64,000 nucleotides of DNA from Chryseobacterium sp. POL2 (lineage in GTDB: Bacteria; Bacteroidota; Bacteroidia; Flavobacteriales; Weeksellaceae), in the NCBI RefSeq assembly GCF_011058315.1, contig NZ_CP049298.1, forward strand, positions 1,674,001-1,738,000, in the 5' to 3' direction. Position numbers and translations under genes: made by a program. The stretch's first letter is position 1, and each line of letters starts with the position of its first letter. Shown piece by piece: positions 35,564 through 45,670 of this stretch. The notes below the pieces were generated by a model, which saw only the letters and a list, made by a program, of their open reading frames with translations, was not told the origin of the DNA and searched no databases.

Positions 35564-35609
35564 TTGAGAGTAATTTTCTTAATTTTATTCTATTATTACA
35601 TTTAGACAA

Positions 35610-35825
35610 CTAGTATCTAAAAGTGATCCTTCCTTTTGACAAGTCGTATGGAGACATCTCCAGTCTAACCTTATCTCCGGGAAGCAATTTGATGTAATGC
35701 ATTCTCATCTTACCAGAAATATGGGCAATAAGTACATGCCCATTTTCAAGTTCTACACGGAACATTGCATTGGACAACGCCTCAACAATTACTCCGTCTT
35801 GTTCTATATGCTTTTGTTTTGCCAT
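35610..35825 (-). CDS. infA: Translation initiation factor IF-1
   Basis: 71 residues, single S1-like OB fold ([56 protein letters not shown] in outline). Binds the 30S A site during initiation. Between secY (7 bp) and rpmJ (46 bp), as in most Bacteroidota. Confidence 0.99.
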   Translation of the reverse strand: MAKQKHIEQDGVIVEALSNAMFRVELENGHVLIAHISGKMRMHYIKLLPGDKVRLEMSPYDLSKGRITFRY

Positions 35826-35832
35826 ACAATTC

Positions 35833-37215
35833 TTATACGTCGTTAGATGATCTTGATAATTTAGATTGCATCAACCCGTCATAATGATGGTTCAGCAGAT
35901 ATGTATTAATTTGTTGTACGGTATCTAAGATAACCCCAACCATAATCAATAAGGATGTCCCGCCGAAAAACAGGGCAAATCTATCTGTCTGAACAAACGC
36001 TCCGTGCACTATTGCCGGAAGGACTGCAAAGATAGATAAAAAAATCGCACCTGGCAAGGTTATTTTTGACAAAATATCATCCAAGTAATCTGCGGTTTCT
36101 TTCCCTGGTCTTACCTTAGGAATTAGACCTCCATTACGTTTTAGATCATCAGCCATCTGATTAACTGGAATTGTAATCGCAGTATAAAAGAATGAGAATA
36201 TGATAATCAATAATGCGAACAATACGTTGTATTGCCAGCTGAAAACATTTTTGAAGCCTGCCAAAAATGTATTAGACTCATCTACTTTCGTTAACAATCC
36301 TGGTACGAACATCAATGCTTGTGCAAAGATAATTGGCATAACTCCCGAAGCATTCACCTTCAATGGAATCCATTGTCTGGCACCTTGCATCAGATTTCTG
36401 TTAACACCACCTCTTGCCTGCGCACGACTCACATACTGAATCGGAATCTTTCTTACTGCAACTGATAAAATAATAGCTAATAATACTACTAATAACCAGA
36501 ACAATATTTCTACTAGAATCATGATAGTTCCAAAACCACCTTTACCCGTCTGCGTTGTAAACTCTTGGATAAATGCTGTTGGAAGATCCGCTAAGATACC
36601 TACCATGATAAGGATAGAGATACCGTTACCAATACCTTTATCAGTAATCTTTTCACCCAACCACATTGCAAATACAGATCCTGCTACTAGAATAACAATA
36701 CTCGGTAGCCAGAACATGATAGAATTTGGGTCAATGTAATATGCGGACTGGAATTGTCCGTAAGGTAAAAAGAACTGCGTCACCGATGTTAAATATGAAG
36801 GTGCTTGCACCAAACATACTGCTATCGTTAACCATCTCGTGATTTGGTTTAGTGTATTTCTACCACTTTCACCGTCTTTCTGTAATTTTTGCAAATAAGG
36901 AATTGCCATACCCATCAACTGCACAATAATCGATGCGGAGATGTAAGGCATAATCCCTAATGCCATGATAGAAGCTCTTGAGAAAGCTCCACCTGTAAAT
37001 GACGAAAGTAAACCCAAAAGGCCGGCCCCTTGTTGGTTCCCGCCTTGGTTTTGGTAATGTTGTAGAAGGTTCCCTACTTCCGCCATGTTAATAGCAGGAA
37101 GAGAGATATAAGATGCGAATCTATACACTAGGACTAAGGATAGCGTTAATATAATTTTATCGCGCAATTCCTTAAGGTTCCAAATGTTTTTAAGTGTTTG
37201 TATAAATTCTTTCAT
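35833..37215 (-). CDS. secY: Preprotein translocase subunit SecY
   Basis: 460 residues, ten membrane helices in the inner membrane. TM2 plug region ([31 protein letters not shown]), the cytosolic loop [16 protein letters not shown] between TM6 and TM7 and the loop after TM8 (GLIPKVRPG) that contacts ribosome and SecA are all visible. Forms the Sec channel with SecE and SecG. Follows rplO by 10 bp, the universal arrangement, and would supply the Sec step needed by the secreted T9SS proteins. Confidence 0.99.
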   Translation of the reverse strand: MKEFIQTLKNIWNLKELRDKIILTLSLVLVYRFASYISLPAINMAEVGNLLQHYQNQGGNQQGAGLLGLLSSFTGGAFSRASIMALGIMPYISASIIVQLMGMAIPYLQKLQKDGESGRNTLNQITRWLTIAVCLVQAPSYLTSVTQFFLPYGQFQSAYYIDPNSIMFWLPSIVILVAGSVFAMWLGEKITDKGIGNGISILIMVGILADLPTAFIQEFTTQTGKGGFGTIMILVEILFWLLVVLLAIILSVAVRKIPIQYVSRAQARGGVNRNLMQGARQWIPLKVNASGVMPIIFAQALMFVPGLLTKVDESNTFLAGFKNVFSWQYNVLFALLIIIFSFFYTAITIPVNQMADDLKRNGGLIPKVRPGKETADYLDDILSKITLPGAIFLSIFAVLPAIVHGAFVQTDRFALFFGGTSLLIMVGVILDTVQQINTYLLNHHYDGLMQSKLSRSSNDV

Positions 37216-37225
37216 TAGATCTTAA

Positions 37226-37675
37226 TTAAAGAGTGATTGCTTTACCTCCAGCTTTAGTGATAGCTTCTTCTGCAGATTTTGTAAACTTGTTAGCAGAGAT
37301 AGAAACATTTGCTTTAAGCTCTCCTCTGCCTAAAATTTTGATTAAATCATTTTTAGAAGCTAATCCGTTAGCAACCAATACATCTTTAGTAATCTCACCA
37401 GAGATCGATTGTGTATCGATAAGAGTTTGGATACTATCTAGGTTGATAGCTCTATATTCTTTTCTGTTAACGTTTTTAAAACCAAATTTTGGCAATCTTC
37501 TTTGTAAAGGCATTTGACCACCTTCAAATCCGATCTTCTCAGAATAACCAGCTCTAGATTTTTGACCTTTGTGACCTTTAGTAGATGTACCACCTTTTCC
37601 ACTTCCTTGTCCTCTACCAATTCTTTTAGAATTGTGAGTAGCTCCTGATGCTGGTTGTATGTTATTTAAATTCAT
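37226..37675 (-). CDS. rplO: 50S ribosomal protein L15
   Basis: 149 residues from the ATG at 37675 (MNLNNIQPASGATHNSKRIG); 17 upstream codons are open but cross a hairpin and are not family-like. Glycine/arginine-rich N-terminal half (GRGQGSGKGGTSTKGHKGQKSR) threads into 23S rRNA. Preceded by an unusual 70-bp spacer with a long hairpin. Confidence 0.98.
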   Translation of the reverse strand: MNLNNIQPASGATHNSKRIGRGQGSGKGGTSTKGHKGQKSRAGYSEKIGFEGGQMPLQRRLPKFGFKNVNRKEYRAINLDSIQTLIDTQSISGEITKDVLVANGLASKNDLIKILGRGELKANVSISANKFTKSAEEAITKAGGKAITL

Positions 37676-37697
37676 TACGATTATGATTTTTAAAATT

Positions 37698-37734
37698 ATA
37701 ATGTAATGATCTTTAGAAAAGACCATTACATTAT
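37698..37734 (-). other. Long hairpin in the rpmD-rplO spacer
   Basis: ATAATGTAATGATCTTT and AAAGACCATTACATTAT are 17-bp arms with a single mismatch around a 3-nt loop. It lies inside the operon, 22 bp before the rplO start, on the transcript. No strong T tail follows, so it may be an RNA processing or stability element, or an inserted small palindrome, rather than a terminator. Confidence 0.6.
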
Positions 37735-37745
37735 GTATACATTTA

Positions 37746-37928
37746 TTATTTCTCTTCTTGAACTTCTAGTAAGTGGCTAACTGCAGCAACCATACCTAAG
37801 ATAGCAGGTGTTGCTTCGTGTTCAACTACTTGGTGAAGTTTTCTTAATCCTAAAGCTTCTAGCGTTCTTTTTTGGGTTTTAGTTCTACCAATAGCGCTTC
37901 TTACTTGTTTTACTTTAATCTTTGCCAT
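37746..37928 (-). CDS. rpmD: 50S ribosomal protein L30
   Basis: 60 residues of the ferredoxin-like L30 fold: IKVKQVRSAIGRTKTQKRTLEALGLRKLHQ. Full length for the family. 10 bp after rpsE. Confidence 0.98.
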   Translation of the reverse strand: MAKIKVKQVRSAIGRTKTQKRTLEALGLRKLHQVVEHEATPAILGMVAAVSHLLEVQEEK

Positions 37929-37938
37929 TGTTTTTATA

Positions 37939-38454
37939 TTAACCGTTAAACACTTTACTTAGGGAAACACCACGCATTCTAGCGATTTCTTCTGGTCTTC
38001 TGATATCCAATAATGCTTTGAAAGTTGCCTTTACAACATTATGTGGGTTAGAAGAACCTTTAGACTTAGATAATACGTCTTGTACACCAGCAGATTCTAG
38101 TACTGCACGTACTGCACCACCAGCGATAAGTCCTGTACCGTGAGAAGCTGGTCTCAAGAAGATATCAGCACCACCATATCTAGCAGTAGTCTGGTGAGGA
38201 ATCGTTTTGTTAATAACAGGTACTTTTACTAAGTTTTTCTTAGCGTCCTCAACAGCTTTAGAGATTGCAGAAGCAACTTCTTTAGATTTACCTAAACCGT
38301 AACCAATAACGCCATCTTCGTTACCAACAACCACGATAGCAGAAAATCCGAAAGCTCTACCACCTTTAGTTACTTTAGTTACTCTGTTAACAGCAACCAG
38401 ACGATCTTTTAATTCTAATCCTCCAGGTTTTACTCTTTCTATATTGTCTAACAT
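37939..38454 (-). CDS. rpsE: 30S ribosomal protein S5
   Basis: 171 residues. Double-stranded-RNA-like N-terminal domain ([38 protein letters not shown]) and the C-terminal S5 domain ([26 protein letters not shown]). Located at the mRNA entry and important for decoding accuracy. Starts 20 bp after rplR. Confidence 0.99.
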   Translation of the reverse strand: MLDNIERVKPGGLELKDRLVAVNRVTKVTKGGRAFGFSAIVVVGNEDGVIGYGLGKSKEVASAISKAVEDAKKNLVKVPVINKTIPHQTTARYGGADIFLRPASHGTGLIAGGAVRAVLESAGVQDVLSKSKGSSNPHNVVKATFKALLDIRRPEEIARMRGVSLSKVFNG

Positions 38455-38474
38455 ATTATTTCTGAATTTAAAAA

Positions 38475-38825
38475 TTAGAATTTAAGACCTGCTTCTCTAG
38501 CGCCATCAGCCAAAGCTTTAATTCTACCGTGGAATACGAAACCGTTTCTATCGAAAACGATAGTCTCAATACCTGCCGCGATAGCTTTCTCAGCGATTTT
38601 CTTACCAACTGCAGCAGCAGCTTCCGTCTTAGTACCATTAGCAACACCTTTCTCACGAGAAGAAGCGAATACTAAAGTTTTACCCTCTTTATCATCTACA
38701 ATTTGAGCGTAGATTTCTTTATTACTCTTATAAACAGATAATCTTGGTTTCTCAGCAGATCCTGAAATCTTACCTCTAACTCTTCTTTTGATTCTGTTTC
38801 TCTTTTCAACTTTTGTTAATGCCAT
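38475..38825 (-). CDS. rplR: 50S ribosomal protein L18
   Basis: 116 residues: basic N-terminus [24 protein letters not shown] binds 5S rRNA, followed by the C-terminal domain [24 protein letters not shown]. Forms the 5S particle with L5 (rplE in this operon). Spacer to rplF 17 bp. Confidence 0.99.
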   Translation of the reverse strand: MALTKVEKRNRIKRRVRGKISGSAEKPRLSVYKSNKEIYAQIVDDKEGKTLVFASSREKGVANGTKTEAAAAVGKKIAEKAIAAGIETIVFDRNGFVFHGRIKALADGAREAGLKF

Positions 38826-38842
38826 TTTCTTAAATTTTAAAA

Positions 38843-39388
38843 TTAAGCAGATTTACCGGCTTTTCTTCTGATGATTTCACCTACGAATTTCACACCTTTT
38901 CCTTTATAAGGTTCAGGTTTTCTGAAAGATCTGATCTTTGCAGCCACCATCCCAAGAAGTTGCTTATCGTGAGAAGATAGAGTAATAATAGGGTTCTTAC
39001 CTTTTTCTGTCAATGTATCTACAGTAACTTCTTTTGGAAGTTCTACAACGATACCGTGAGAGAAACCTAGAGCCAACTCTAATTTTTGACCAGAGTGTGA
39101 TGCTCTATAACCAACCCCTACAAGTTCTAATTGCTTAGTAAATCCTGTAGAAGCACCAACAATCATATTGTTGATAAGCGCTCTGTATAGACCATGAAGC
39201 GCTTTGTGTTGCTTAGAATCTGATGGACGAGATACTGTGATTTGTCCATCTTTTTCTTCAATCGAAATTCCTTCTGTTAACTCTTGAGAAAGTTCTCCTT
39301 TCGGTCCTTTAACTGTAACGATACCATTTGTATTGGAAATCGTAATACCAGCGGGAATTTCTATAATTGCTTTACCAATTCTTGACAT
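38843..39388 (-). CDS. rplF: 50S ribosomal protein L6
   Basis: 181 residues: two repeated L6 domains, the second holding the conserved [22 protein letters not shown] end. Sits near the sarcin-ricin loop and factor-binding site. Spacers of 17-19 bp on each side. Confidence 0.99.
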   Translation of the reverse strand: MSRIGKAIIEIPAGITISNTNGIVTVKGPKGELSQELTEGISIEEKDGQITVSRPSDSKQHKALHGLYRALINNMIVGASTGFTKQLELVGVGYRASHSGQKLELALGFSHGIVVELPKEVTVDTLTEKGKNPIITLSSHDKQLLGMVAAKIRSFRKPEPYKGKGVKFVGEIIRRKAGKSA

Positions 39389-39407
39389 TATTTCCTAGTA
39401 TTAAAAA

Positions 39408-39806
39408 TTAATAAACGTAGCAAATTACTTCGCCTCCTACTTTTTCTTCTCTTGCTTTCTTGTCTGTCATCAAACCTTTTGAAGTAGAGATGATAGCGAT
39501 ACCTAAGCCGTTAAGAACTCTTGGAAGTTCTGCAGTACCTTTGTACTGACGTAGACCAGGTCTAGAAGCTCTTTGGATAGATTTGATAGCGGGCTTGCTA
39601 GTTTGTTTGTCGTACTTTAAAGCGATTTTGATAGCTCCTTGAACACTGTTGTCTTCAAACTTGTAGTTTAAGATATAACCTTGGTCAAAAAGAATTTTCG
39701 TAATCTCTTTTTTGATTTTCGATGCAGGAATTTCCACCACTTTGTGGCCTGCGCTTTGTGCGTTCCTTACTCTAGTTAGGAAATCTGAAATTGGATCTGT
39801 TACCAT
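39408..39806 (-). CDS. rpsH: 30S ribosomal protein S8
   Basis: 132 residues: TDPISDFLTRVRNAQSAGHKVVEIPASKIK at the N-terminus and the C-terminal RNA-binding core LNGLGIAIISTSKGLMTDKKAREEKVGGEVICYVY in outline. Central assembly protein of 16S rRNA domain II. In E. coli S8 represses the spc operon by binding a leader mimic; here a 150-bp hairpin-bearing spacer lies just upstream, which is worth testing as a regulatory site. Confidence 0.99.
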   Translation of the reverse strand: MVTDPISDFLTRVRNAQSAGHKVVEIPASKIKKEITKILFDQGYILNYKFEDNSVQGAIKIALKYDKQTSKPAIKSIQRASRPGLRQYKGTAELPRVLNGLGIAIISTSKGLMTDKKAREEKVGGEVICYVY

Positions 39807-39956
39807 TTCTTTATTATTATTTGGTTAAGGATAGCTAGTTTTGACCTCTGATGTCAGATTTCGGACATCGGATTACAAATTTGACTTTGTAATCTGATGC
39901 CGTCTATCTTATATCTAAGAGTGCCAACTTGACTATCTAGATTAATTTTGTGTTGA
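39807..39956 (-). other. Unusually long, structured spacer between rpsN and rpsH
   Basis: 150 bp in an operon where most gaps are under 25 bp. It contains GATGTC / GACATC (39850-39869) and GATTACAAA / TTTGTAATC (39871-39894) inverted repeats and repeated CT-ATCT motifs. It holds no ORF. Candidates are an S8-binding control element or an inserted intergenic repeat. Confidence 0.55.
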
Positions 39957-40226
39957 CTACCAACTTGCTTTTTTAACTCCAGGGATTAAACCTGCATTGG
40001 CCATTTCTCTGAAAGTTACTCTCGAGATCCCGAAAGTTCTCATGTAACCTCTTGGACGACCTGTAAGTTTGCAACGGTTGTGTAATCTTACTGGTGAAGC
40101 ATTTTTTGGAAGTTTTTGTAGCGCTTCATAATCTCCAGCTTCTTTAAGAGCTTGTCTTTTTGCTGCGTACTTAGCTACTGTAGCTTCTCTCTTGCGCTCA
40201 CGCGCTTTCATTGATTCTTTAGCCAT
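39957..40226 (-). CDS. rpsN: 30S ribosomal protein S14 (zinc-free, long form)
   Basis: 89 residues, the long form lacking the CxxC...CxxC zinc finger: [20 protein letters not shown], ending [21 protein letters not shown]. Only one cysteine is present ([13 protein letters not shown]). Binds in the 30S head. 4 bp after rplE. Together with L36 it shows that the ribosome here uses zinc-independent versions. Confidence 0.99.
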   Translation of the reverse strand: MAKESMKARERKREATVAKYAAKRQALKEAGDYEALQKLPKNASPVRLHNRCKLTGRPRGYMRTFGISRVTFREMANAGLIPGVKKASW

Positions 40227-40230
40227 TTCC

Positions 40231-40782
40231 TTAGTTCTTTTTGAACGGTAAACCGAAGTGAGTTAATAATGCTTTAGCTTCTTTATCTGTCTTTGCAGTT
40301 GTCACGAATGTAATGTCCATCCCTTGGATTTTCTTTACTTTATCGATAACGATTTCTGGGAAGATAATTTGTTCGGTAATACCTAAGTTATAGTTACCTC
40401 TACCATCGAAACCTTCTGCTTTGATCCCAGAAAAATCTCTAATACGCGGAAGCGCAGAAGAAGTTAATCTGTCTAAGAACTCATACATTTGGTTTGCTCT
40501 TAGTGTTACCATAGCACCAATCGGCATACCTTTTCTAAGTTTGAAATAAGCTTCGTCTTTTTTAGACACAGTACCCACTGCTTTTTGTCCAGTGATAGTT
40601 GTTAATTCTTCTACAGCATAGTCAACAATTTTTTTGTCTTGTGTAGCTGCACCAAGTCCTTGGCTCACAACTATCTTCACTAATTTAGGCACTTGCATTA
40701 CTGATTTGTACCCAAATTCTTCCATCATTGCAGGAACAATTTTGTCTTTATATGCTTGTTTGGGTCTTGCGATATATTCCAT
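40231..40782 (-). CDS. rplE: 50S ribosomal protein L5
   Basis: 183 residues: [14 protein letters not shown] at the start of the fold, [16 protein letters not shown]-like core and [18 protein letters not shown]. Binds 5S rRNA and contacts the P-site tRNA and S13 across the subunit bridge. 10 bp after rplX. Confidence 0.99.
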   Translation of the reverse strand: MEYIARPKQAYKDKIVPAMMEEFGYKSVMQVPKLVKIVVSQGLGAATQDKKIVDYAVEELTTITGQKAVGTVSKKDEAYFKLRKGMPIGAMVTLRANQMYEFLDRLTSSALPRIRDFSGIKAEGFDGRGNYNLGITEQIIFPEIVIDKVKKIQGMDITFVTTAKTDKEAKALLTHFGLPFKKN

Positions 40783-40792
40783 TGTAATCTAA

Positions 40793-41122
40793 TTATAAAG
40801 TTTCACCAGATTGTTTTGCAAATCTTACTTTCTTGTCACCGTCTACTTTGTAACCAACTTTAGTAGCTTTTCCTGTTTTAGGATCAACTAACATCACGTT
40901 AGAAATGTGGATAGATGCTTCTTTTTCAACAATCCCACCTTGAGGGTTTTGTGCAGATGGCTTAACGTGTTTTTTCACGATGTTAAGACCTGCTATTATA
41001 ACTCTGGCGTCTTTACCTTCTTTCTTTATCACTTCAATAACTTCACCAGTTTTACCTTTGATTTCTTTTCTTCCAGTAGTGATGATGACGTTATCTCCTC
41101 TTTTGATTTTTAACTTTGTCAT
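40793..41122 (-). CDS. rplX: 50S ribosomal protein L24
   Basis: 109 residues with a KOW motif ([27 protein letters not shown]). An assembly initiator of the large subunit, near the tunnel exit. Slightly longer than E. coli L24 at the C-terminus ([18 protein letters not shown]). 19 bp after rplN. Confidence 0.99.
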   Translation of the reverse strand: MTKLKIKRGDNVIITTGRKEIKGKTGEVIEVIKKEGKDARVIIAGLNIVKKHVKPSAQNPQGGIVEKEASIHISNVMLVDPKTGKATKVGYKVDGDKKVRFAKQSGETL

Positions 41123-41141
41123 TTTCTTAAAATTTTAAAAA

Positions 41142-41510
41142 TTAAAGTACTTCAGGAGCTAATGAAATGACTTTCATATATTCTTTATCTCTAAGCTCAC
41201 GAGCAACTGGTCCGAAAACACGTGTTCCTCTCATTTCTCCAGATGCGTTAAGTAATACACAAGCATTATCTTCGAACTTGATGTAAGATCCATCTTTTCT
41301 ACGAACTGCTTTTTTTGTTCTTACTACGACTGCTTTAGAAACTTGTCCTTTTTTTGCATTCCCTGACGGAGTAGAATCTTTGATAGTCACTACGATTTTG
41401 TCTCCTACAGATGCATATCTTCTTCTGGTACCTCCCAGAACTCTGATAACCAATACTTCTTTAGCACCAGTATTATCAGCTACTTTTAATCTTGATTCTG
41501 TTTGTAACAT
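41142..41510 (-). CDS. rplN: 50S ribosomal protein L14
   Basis: 122 residues starting [19 protein letters not shown] and containing the [14 protein letters not shown] signature. Binds 23S rRNA and forms intersubunit bridge B8; RsfS target. Its start overlaps the rpsQ stop by one base, so both are coupled. Confidence 0.99.
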   Translation of the reverse strand: MLQTESRLKVADNTGAKEVLVIRVLGGTRRRYASVGDKIVVTIKDSTPSGNAKKGQVSKAVVVRTKKAVRRKDGSYIKFEDNACVLLNASGEMRGTRVFGPVARELRDKEYMKVISLAPEVL

Positions 41511-41764
41511 TACTTAGCTCTTTCTATGATTCTTACTAATCTCCATCTTTTGCTCTTGCTCAAAGGTCTTGTTTCAGAAATTAAAACAGTGTCCCCTTCG
41601 TTGCACTCGTTGTTCTCGTCGTGTGCGGTATATTTTTTCGTTTTCAAAACGAATTTACCGTACATCGGGTGCTTCATTTTCATGGTCTCACTAACAACAA
41701 TGGTTTTTTCCATTTTGTTGCTGGAAACAACTCCGATTCTTTCTTTTCTTAAATTTCTTTCCAT
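41510..41764 (-). CDS. rpsQ: 30S ribosomal protein S17
   Basis: 84 residues: OB-fold with [19 protein letters not shown] and the [22 protein letters not shown]-terminal signature. Early binder of 16S rRNA 5' domain. Overlaps rplN by one base and follows rpmC by 14 bp. Confidence 0.99.
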   Translation of the reverse strand: MERNLRKERIGVVSSNKMEKTIVVSETMKMKHPMYGKFVLKTKKYTAHDENNECNEGDTVLISETRPLSKSKRWRLVRIIERAK

Positions 41765-41778
41765 TGTAAAATGAAATA

Positions 41779-41964
41779 TTATTGTTTGTTAGTTAACTCA
41801 GTATTAAGTCTAGCGATTGTTTTTCTTAAATCTCTGATCTGAATTGGATTTTCAATCGGACTGATTTTATGTGCTAAAGTTAATTTGTTAAGGTTAGCTT
41901 TAGCTTCAGCTAGTTGATTATTCAAATCCTCAACGCTTAAGTTTTTGATGTCAGCTTTTTTCAT
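41779..41964 (-). CDS. rpmC: 50S ribosomal protein L29
   Basis: 61 residues from the ATG at 41964 ([18 protein letters not shown]); another ATG two codons up is possible. Helical hairpin protein with [21 protein letters not shown]. Sits at the tunnel exit next to L23 where trigger factor (tig, at 57280) docks. Confidence 0.97.
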   Translation of the reverse strand: MKKADIKNLSVEDLNNQLAEAKANLNKLTLAHKISPIENPIQIRDLRKTIARLNTELTNKQ

Positions 41965-41977
41965 TGTCATTCAGATA

Positions 41978-42403
41978 TTAAAGAGGTTTAACAAAATCGT
42001 TAGCAACTACAAATTTGGTAACTACTGGTAGTTTTTGAGCTGCTAATCTCAAGGCTTCTTTTGCTACGTCGTAAGGTACACCACCTACTTCGAACATAAT
42101 TTTACCAGGTTTAACTACAGCTACCCAATATTCCACAGCACCCTTACCTTTACCCATACGTACTTCCGCTGGTTTTTTAGTAATTGGCTTATCTGGGAAA
42201 ATTTTGATCCATAGTTGACCTTCTCTTTTCATATATCTTGTTGCAGCGATACGTGCAGCTTCGATTTGTCTTGCAGTGATCCAAGCGCCTTCTGTAGCTT
42301 TGATCCCGAACGTTCCGTATGCAAGTTGACTACCTCTTTGGGCAATCCCCTTCATTTTCATTTTATGAACTTTACGGAATTTGGTTCTTCTTGGTTGTAA
42401 CAT
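41978..42403 (-). CDS. rplP: 50S ribosomal protein L16
   Basis: 141 residues: [19 protein letters not shown] start, [29 protein letters not shown] core and [20 protein letters not shown]. Contacts the A-site tRNA elbow. An 85-bp AT-rich spacer separates it from rpsC. Confidence 0.99.
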   Translation of the reverse strand: MLQPRRTKFRKVHKMKMKGIAQRGSQLAYGTFGIKATEGAWITARQIEAARIAATRYMKREGQLWIKIFPDKPITKKPAEVRMGKGKGAVEYWVAVVKPGKIMFEVGGVPYDVAKEALRLAAQKLPVVTKFVVANDFVKPL

Positions 42404-42488
42404 AATTTAAATTTTAGATTTTGGATTTTAGATGTTGGATTTTAAAAAAGTAACGGTAATTTAAAATTTAATGGTCTAAAATTTTGAA
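42404..42488 (-). repeat. ATTTTAGATTTTGGATTTT repeat-bearing spacer inside the operon
   Basis: The 85-bp gap between rpsC and rplP contains near-tandem units AATTTTAGATTTTGGATTTTAGATGTTGGATTTT at about 42411-42444 and a partly complementary TTTAAAATTTAATGGTCTAAAATTTTGAATT. Such TTTTAGA/TTTTGGA runs recur in intergenic regions of flavobacterial genomes from what I remember. No coding potential. Confidence 0.55.
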
Positions 42489-43208
42489 TTATTTTTTATC
42501 TCTTGAAGGTCTTCTGTTATCTCGGTCACCTCTAGATGGTCCTCCTTTTTTAGGTTGTCCCACTAGTGGAGAAAGATCTCTCTTACCATATACTTCGCCT
42601 TTCATGATCCACACTTTTACACCTAGTTTACCATATTGTGTAAGTGCTTCTCCGATGTGATAGTCAATATCTGCACGGAAAGTTGACAATGGGATTCTTC
42701 CGTCTTTGAAAGATTCTGATCTTGCCATTTCTGCACCGTTCAATCTACCAGAGATTTGAACTTTGATACCTTCTGCTCCCATTCTCATTGTAGAAGCGAT
42801 TGCCATTTTCACAGCTCTTCTATAAGAGATACGGTTTTCGATCTGCTTAGCGATGCTGTCTGCTACTAGTACTGCGTCTAGTTCTGGTCTTTTGATTTCG
42901 AAGATGTTGATTTGGATATCTTTTCCTGTCAACTTCTTCAATTCTTCTTTTAGTTTGTCAACTTCTTGACCTCCTTTACCGATGATAAGACCTGGTCTTG
43001 CTGTTGTAATAGTTACAGTAACTAATTTAAGCGTTCTTTCAATAAAGATTCTTGAAATTCCACCTTTAGATAATCTTGCTTCAAGGTATCTTCTGATTTT
43101 GTAGTCTTCAGCGATTCTGTCACCGTAGTTTTTTCCACCAAACCAGTTTGAATCCCATCCTCTGATGATACCTAATCTGTTACCAATTGGATTTGTCTTC
43201 TGTCCCAT
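42489..43208 (-). CDS. rpsC: 30S ribosomal protein S3
   Basis: 239 residues: [20 protein letters not shown] at the start, KH domain with [18 protein letters not shown], and the C-terminal domain [30 protein letters not shown]. At the mRNA entry channel, with helicase activity together with S4 and S5. Ends in a basic [11 protein letters not shown] tail. 8 bp after rplV. Confidence 0.99.
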   Translation of the reverse strand: MGQKTNPIGNRLGIIRGWDSNWFGGKNYGDRIAEDYKIRRYLEARLSKGGISRIFIERTLKLVTVTITTARPGLIIGKGGQEVDKLKEELKKLTGKDIQINIFEIKRPELDAVLVADSIAKQIENRISYRRAVKMAIASTMRMGAEGIKVQISGRLNGAEMARSESFKDGRIPLSTFRADIDYHIGEALTQYGKLGVKVWIMKGEVYGKRDLSPLVGQPKKGGPSRGDRDNRRPSRDKK

Positions 43209-43216
43209 ACCTTGAA

Positions 43217-43615
43217 TTAGTTTTCTTTATTACCTAAGATTAATGTAACGTGGTTAGATCTTTTTCTGATTCTGTAACCTCTACCTTGCGGTGCCGGTCT
43301 TAGTCTCTTTAATTGTCTTGCACTATCCACAAATATTTCTTTCACGATAAGGTTAGCTTCTTCGATATCAGCACCTTCGTTTTTCGCTTGCCAGTTGGCC
43401 ATAGCTGAAAGAAGTAACTTTTCTAATTTGTTAGAAGCTTCTTTCTTTGAGAATTTAAGGATATAAAGAGCTTTGTCAACATTCTCTCCTCTGATGATAT
43501 CAGCAACTAATCTCATTTTTCTTGGAGAAGAAGGACAGTCGTTCAAACTAGCTTTTACCACATCTTGGTTAGCTGCTTTTCTTGCTAATGCGCTATCTTG
43601 CTTTCTTTTTCCCAT
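43217..43615 (-). CDS. rplV: 50S ribosomal protein L22
   Basis: 132 residues. L22 core from [18 protein letters not shown] to the beta hairpin [28 protein letters not shown], whose tip lines the peptide tunnel next to L4. The N-terminal ~15 residues ([17 protein letters not shown]) are an extension over E. coli L22. 2 bp after rpsS. Confidence 0.99.
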   Translation of the reverse strand: MGKRKQDSALARKAANQDVVKASLNDCPSSPRKMRLVADIIRGENVDKALYILKFSKKEASNKLEKLLLSAMANWQAKNEGADIEEANLIVKEIFVDSARQLKRLRPAPQGRGYRIRKRSNHVTLILGNKEN

Positions 43616-43617
43616 GA

Positions 43618-43896
43618 TTATCTGCTACCTTTATTTTTGTTACCACCGTGACCTCTAAAAGATCTTGTCGGAGAAAATTCACCTAACTTGTGTCCTACCA
43701 TGTTTTCAGTAACGTAAACTGGAACAAAAGTTTTCCCGTTGTGTACTGCGATGGTTTGACCTACCATGTCTGGAGAAATCATAGATGCTCTAGACCATGT
43801 TTTAATTACAGTCTTTTTGTTAGACTCGATGTTTGCTTGTACTTTCTTCTCTAATGTATGATGAATGAAAGGTCCTTTCTTAAGTGATCTTGCCAT
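43618..43896 (-). CDS. rpsS: 30S ribosomal protein S19
   Basis: 92 residues: [19 protein letters not shown] start, and the [20 protein letters not shown] signature. Binds S13 in the 30S head. Spacers of 2 bp on both sides show tight packing. Confidence 0.99.
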   Translation of the reverse strand: MARSLKKGPFIHHTLEKKVQANIESNKKTVIKTWSRASMISPDMVGQTIAVHNGKTFVPVYVTENMVGHKLGEFSPTRSFRGHGGNKNKGSR

Positions 43897-43898
43897 AA

Positions 43899-44720
43899 TT
43901 ATTTTCTTTTAGATACGATGTAACGGTTAGACACTTTGTTTTTCTTTCTAGTTTTGTAACCTTTAGCTGGCATACCGTTTCTAGATCTTGGGTGACCTCC
44001 TGAAGAACGTCCTTCACCACCACCCATTGGGTGATCAACAGGGTTCATAACAACCGCTCTTGTTCTTGGTCTTCTACCTAACCATCTGCTTCTACCAGCT
44101 TTACCAGATACAGTAAGTTGGTGATCTGAGTTAGATACAGATCCAATCATTGCGAAACATTCAGTAAGGATCATTCTAGATTCTCCTGAAGGCAATTTGA
44201 TGATTGCATACTTACCATCTCTTGATGTTAACTGAGCTGAAGATCCAGCAGAACGAGCTAATGTAGCACCTTGACCTGGTTTCAATTCGATACAAGAAAT
44301 AACTGTACCTAATGGAATGTTTTTCAATTTCATTGCGTTACCGATGTTCGGTTCTACGCTTTCTCCTGAAATGATTTTTTGATCAACTTTAATTCCGTTT
44401 GGAGCGATAATATATCTTTTCTCTCCGTCTGCGTATTCAACTAATGCGATGAAAGCAGTTCTGTTCGGATCATACTCTACAGTTTTTACCGTAGCTTCAA
44501 CATCGAATTTGTTTCTTTTGAAGTCGATAATTCTGTATTTCTTTTTGTGTCCACCGCCGGTGTAACGCATGGTCATTTTACCAGTTTGGTTACGTCCACC
44601 TGACTTTTTAATACCAACTGTTAGAGATTTCTCTGGTTTGTTGGTAGTAATTTCCTCAAAATTGTTAACAACTCTGAATCTCTGTCCCGGGGTGATAGGT
44701 TTTAATTTTCTAACAGACAT
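43899..44720 (-). CDS. rplB: 50S ribosomal protein L2
   Basis: 273 residues. OB and SH3-like domains, C-terminal [20 protein letters not shown], which carries the universally conserved histidine close to the peptidyl transferase center. Ends [20 protein letters not shown]. 23 bp after rplW. Confidence 0.99.
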   Translation of the reverse strand: MSVRKLKPITPGQRFRVVNNFEEITTNKPEKSLTVGIKKSGGRNQTGKMTMRYTGGGHKKKYRIIDFKRNKFDVEATVKTVEYDPNRTAFIALVEYADGEKRYIIAPNGIKVDQKIISGESVEPNIGNAMKLKNIPLGTVISCIELKPGQGATLARSAGSSAQLTSRDGKYAIIKLPSGESRMILTECFAMIGSVSNSDHQLTVSGKAGRSRWLGRRPRTRAVVMNPVDHPMGGGEGRSSGGHPRSRNGMPAKGYKTRKKNKVSNRYIVSKRK

Positions 44721-44743
44721 TACTATTATTTATGATTAATAAA

Positions 44744-45034
44744 TTAATTTACTGCAAAAATATCGATTACTTCTCCAGCTGCTAAAGTGATAACAGCTTT
44801 CTTCAATTTGTTGGTTTTACCAACTTGTAATCCTTTTTTTGTATATTTTGAAGAGACTTTAGGCGCATAAATCATGGTTCTAACGTCTGCCACTTTAACA
44901 CCGTAAGCTGCTTCTACCGCTGCTTTGATTTGGATTTTATTCGCTCTAGTATCAACTAGGAAAGAATAAGCACCTCTCAAATCTGTAAGATAGTTCGCTT
45001 TTTCTGAGATAATTGGTTTAATTATAACTGACAT
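44744..45034 (-). CDS. rplW: 50S ribosomal protein L23
   Basis: 96 residues: IIKPIISEKANYLTDLRGAYSF and NKIQIKAAVEAAYGVKVADV match the L23 fold. Located at the tunnel exit, docking site for trigger factor and SRP. 6 bp after rplD. Confidence 0.99.
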   Translation of the reverse strand: MSVIIKPIISEKANYLTDLRGAYSFLVDTRANKIQIKAAVEAAYGVKVADVRTMIYAPKVSSKYTKKGLQVGKTNKLKKAVITLAAGEVIDIFAVN

Positions 45035-45040
45035 GATTTC

Positions 45041-45670
45041 TTATTTCTTTAAGTTTTCTTGAAATTTTTCTACTGCACCTTCTAAGAACACAATCTCTCC
45101 TGCGTTAACTAAGTCATAAGAGCTGATCTCGTTATAAGTCATCACTTTTGTCTTAGGTAAGTTTCTTGAAGATAGATACACATTCTTATTAGCTTCTGCT
45201 AAAATGTAAAGAGATTTTTTTCCTTCAAAACCTAATGCATTGTTCAAGTTGATAAACTCTTTAGTTTTAGGCGTTTCGAAGTTGAAAGCTTCTAATACTT
45301 TAATAGAGTTATCTCTCATTTTTTGAGACAATACAGATTTTTTAGCCAATCTCTTAAGCGCTTTGTTCAATTTAAAACGGTAATCTCTTGGTTTTGGACC
45401 AAAAACTCTACCCCCACCTTTGAAAGTTGGCGATTTGATATCACCATATCTCGCAGATCCTGAACCTTTTTGCTTTTTAAGTTTTCTTGTAGAAGCCGTA
45501 ATTTCGCTTCTTTCTTTTGATTTATGAGTACCTTGACGCTGAGCAGCAAGATATTGTTTCACTTCTAAGTAAACCGCATGCTGATTTGGCTCGATACCGA
45601 AGATTGCTTCGTCTAGAGTTACTTTTCTTCCGGTTTCCTTTCCTGATGTATTTAATACTACTAGTTCCAT
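45041..45670 (-). CDS. rplD: 50S ribosomal protein L4
   Basis: 209 residues. Extended loop at ~45-95 ([40 protein letters not shown]) reaches the tunnel constriction; mutations there give macrolide resistance in other bacteria. In E. coli L4 also represses the S10 operon by attenuation; no matching leader structure is obvious here. Start overlaps the rplC stop by 10 bp. Confidence 0.99.
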   Translation of the reverse strand: MELVVLNTSGKETGRKVTLDEAIFGIEPNQHAVYLEVKQYLAAQRQGTHKSKERSEITASTRKLKKQKGSGSARYGDIKSPTFKGGGRVFGPKPRDYRFKLNKALKRLAKKSVLSQKMRDNSIKVLEAFNFETPKTKEFINLNNALGFEGKKSLYILAEANKNVYLSSRNLPKTKVMTYNEISSYDLVNAGEIVFLEGAVEKFQENLKK

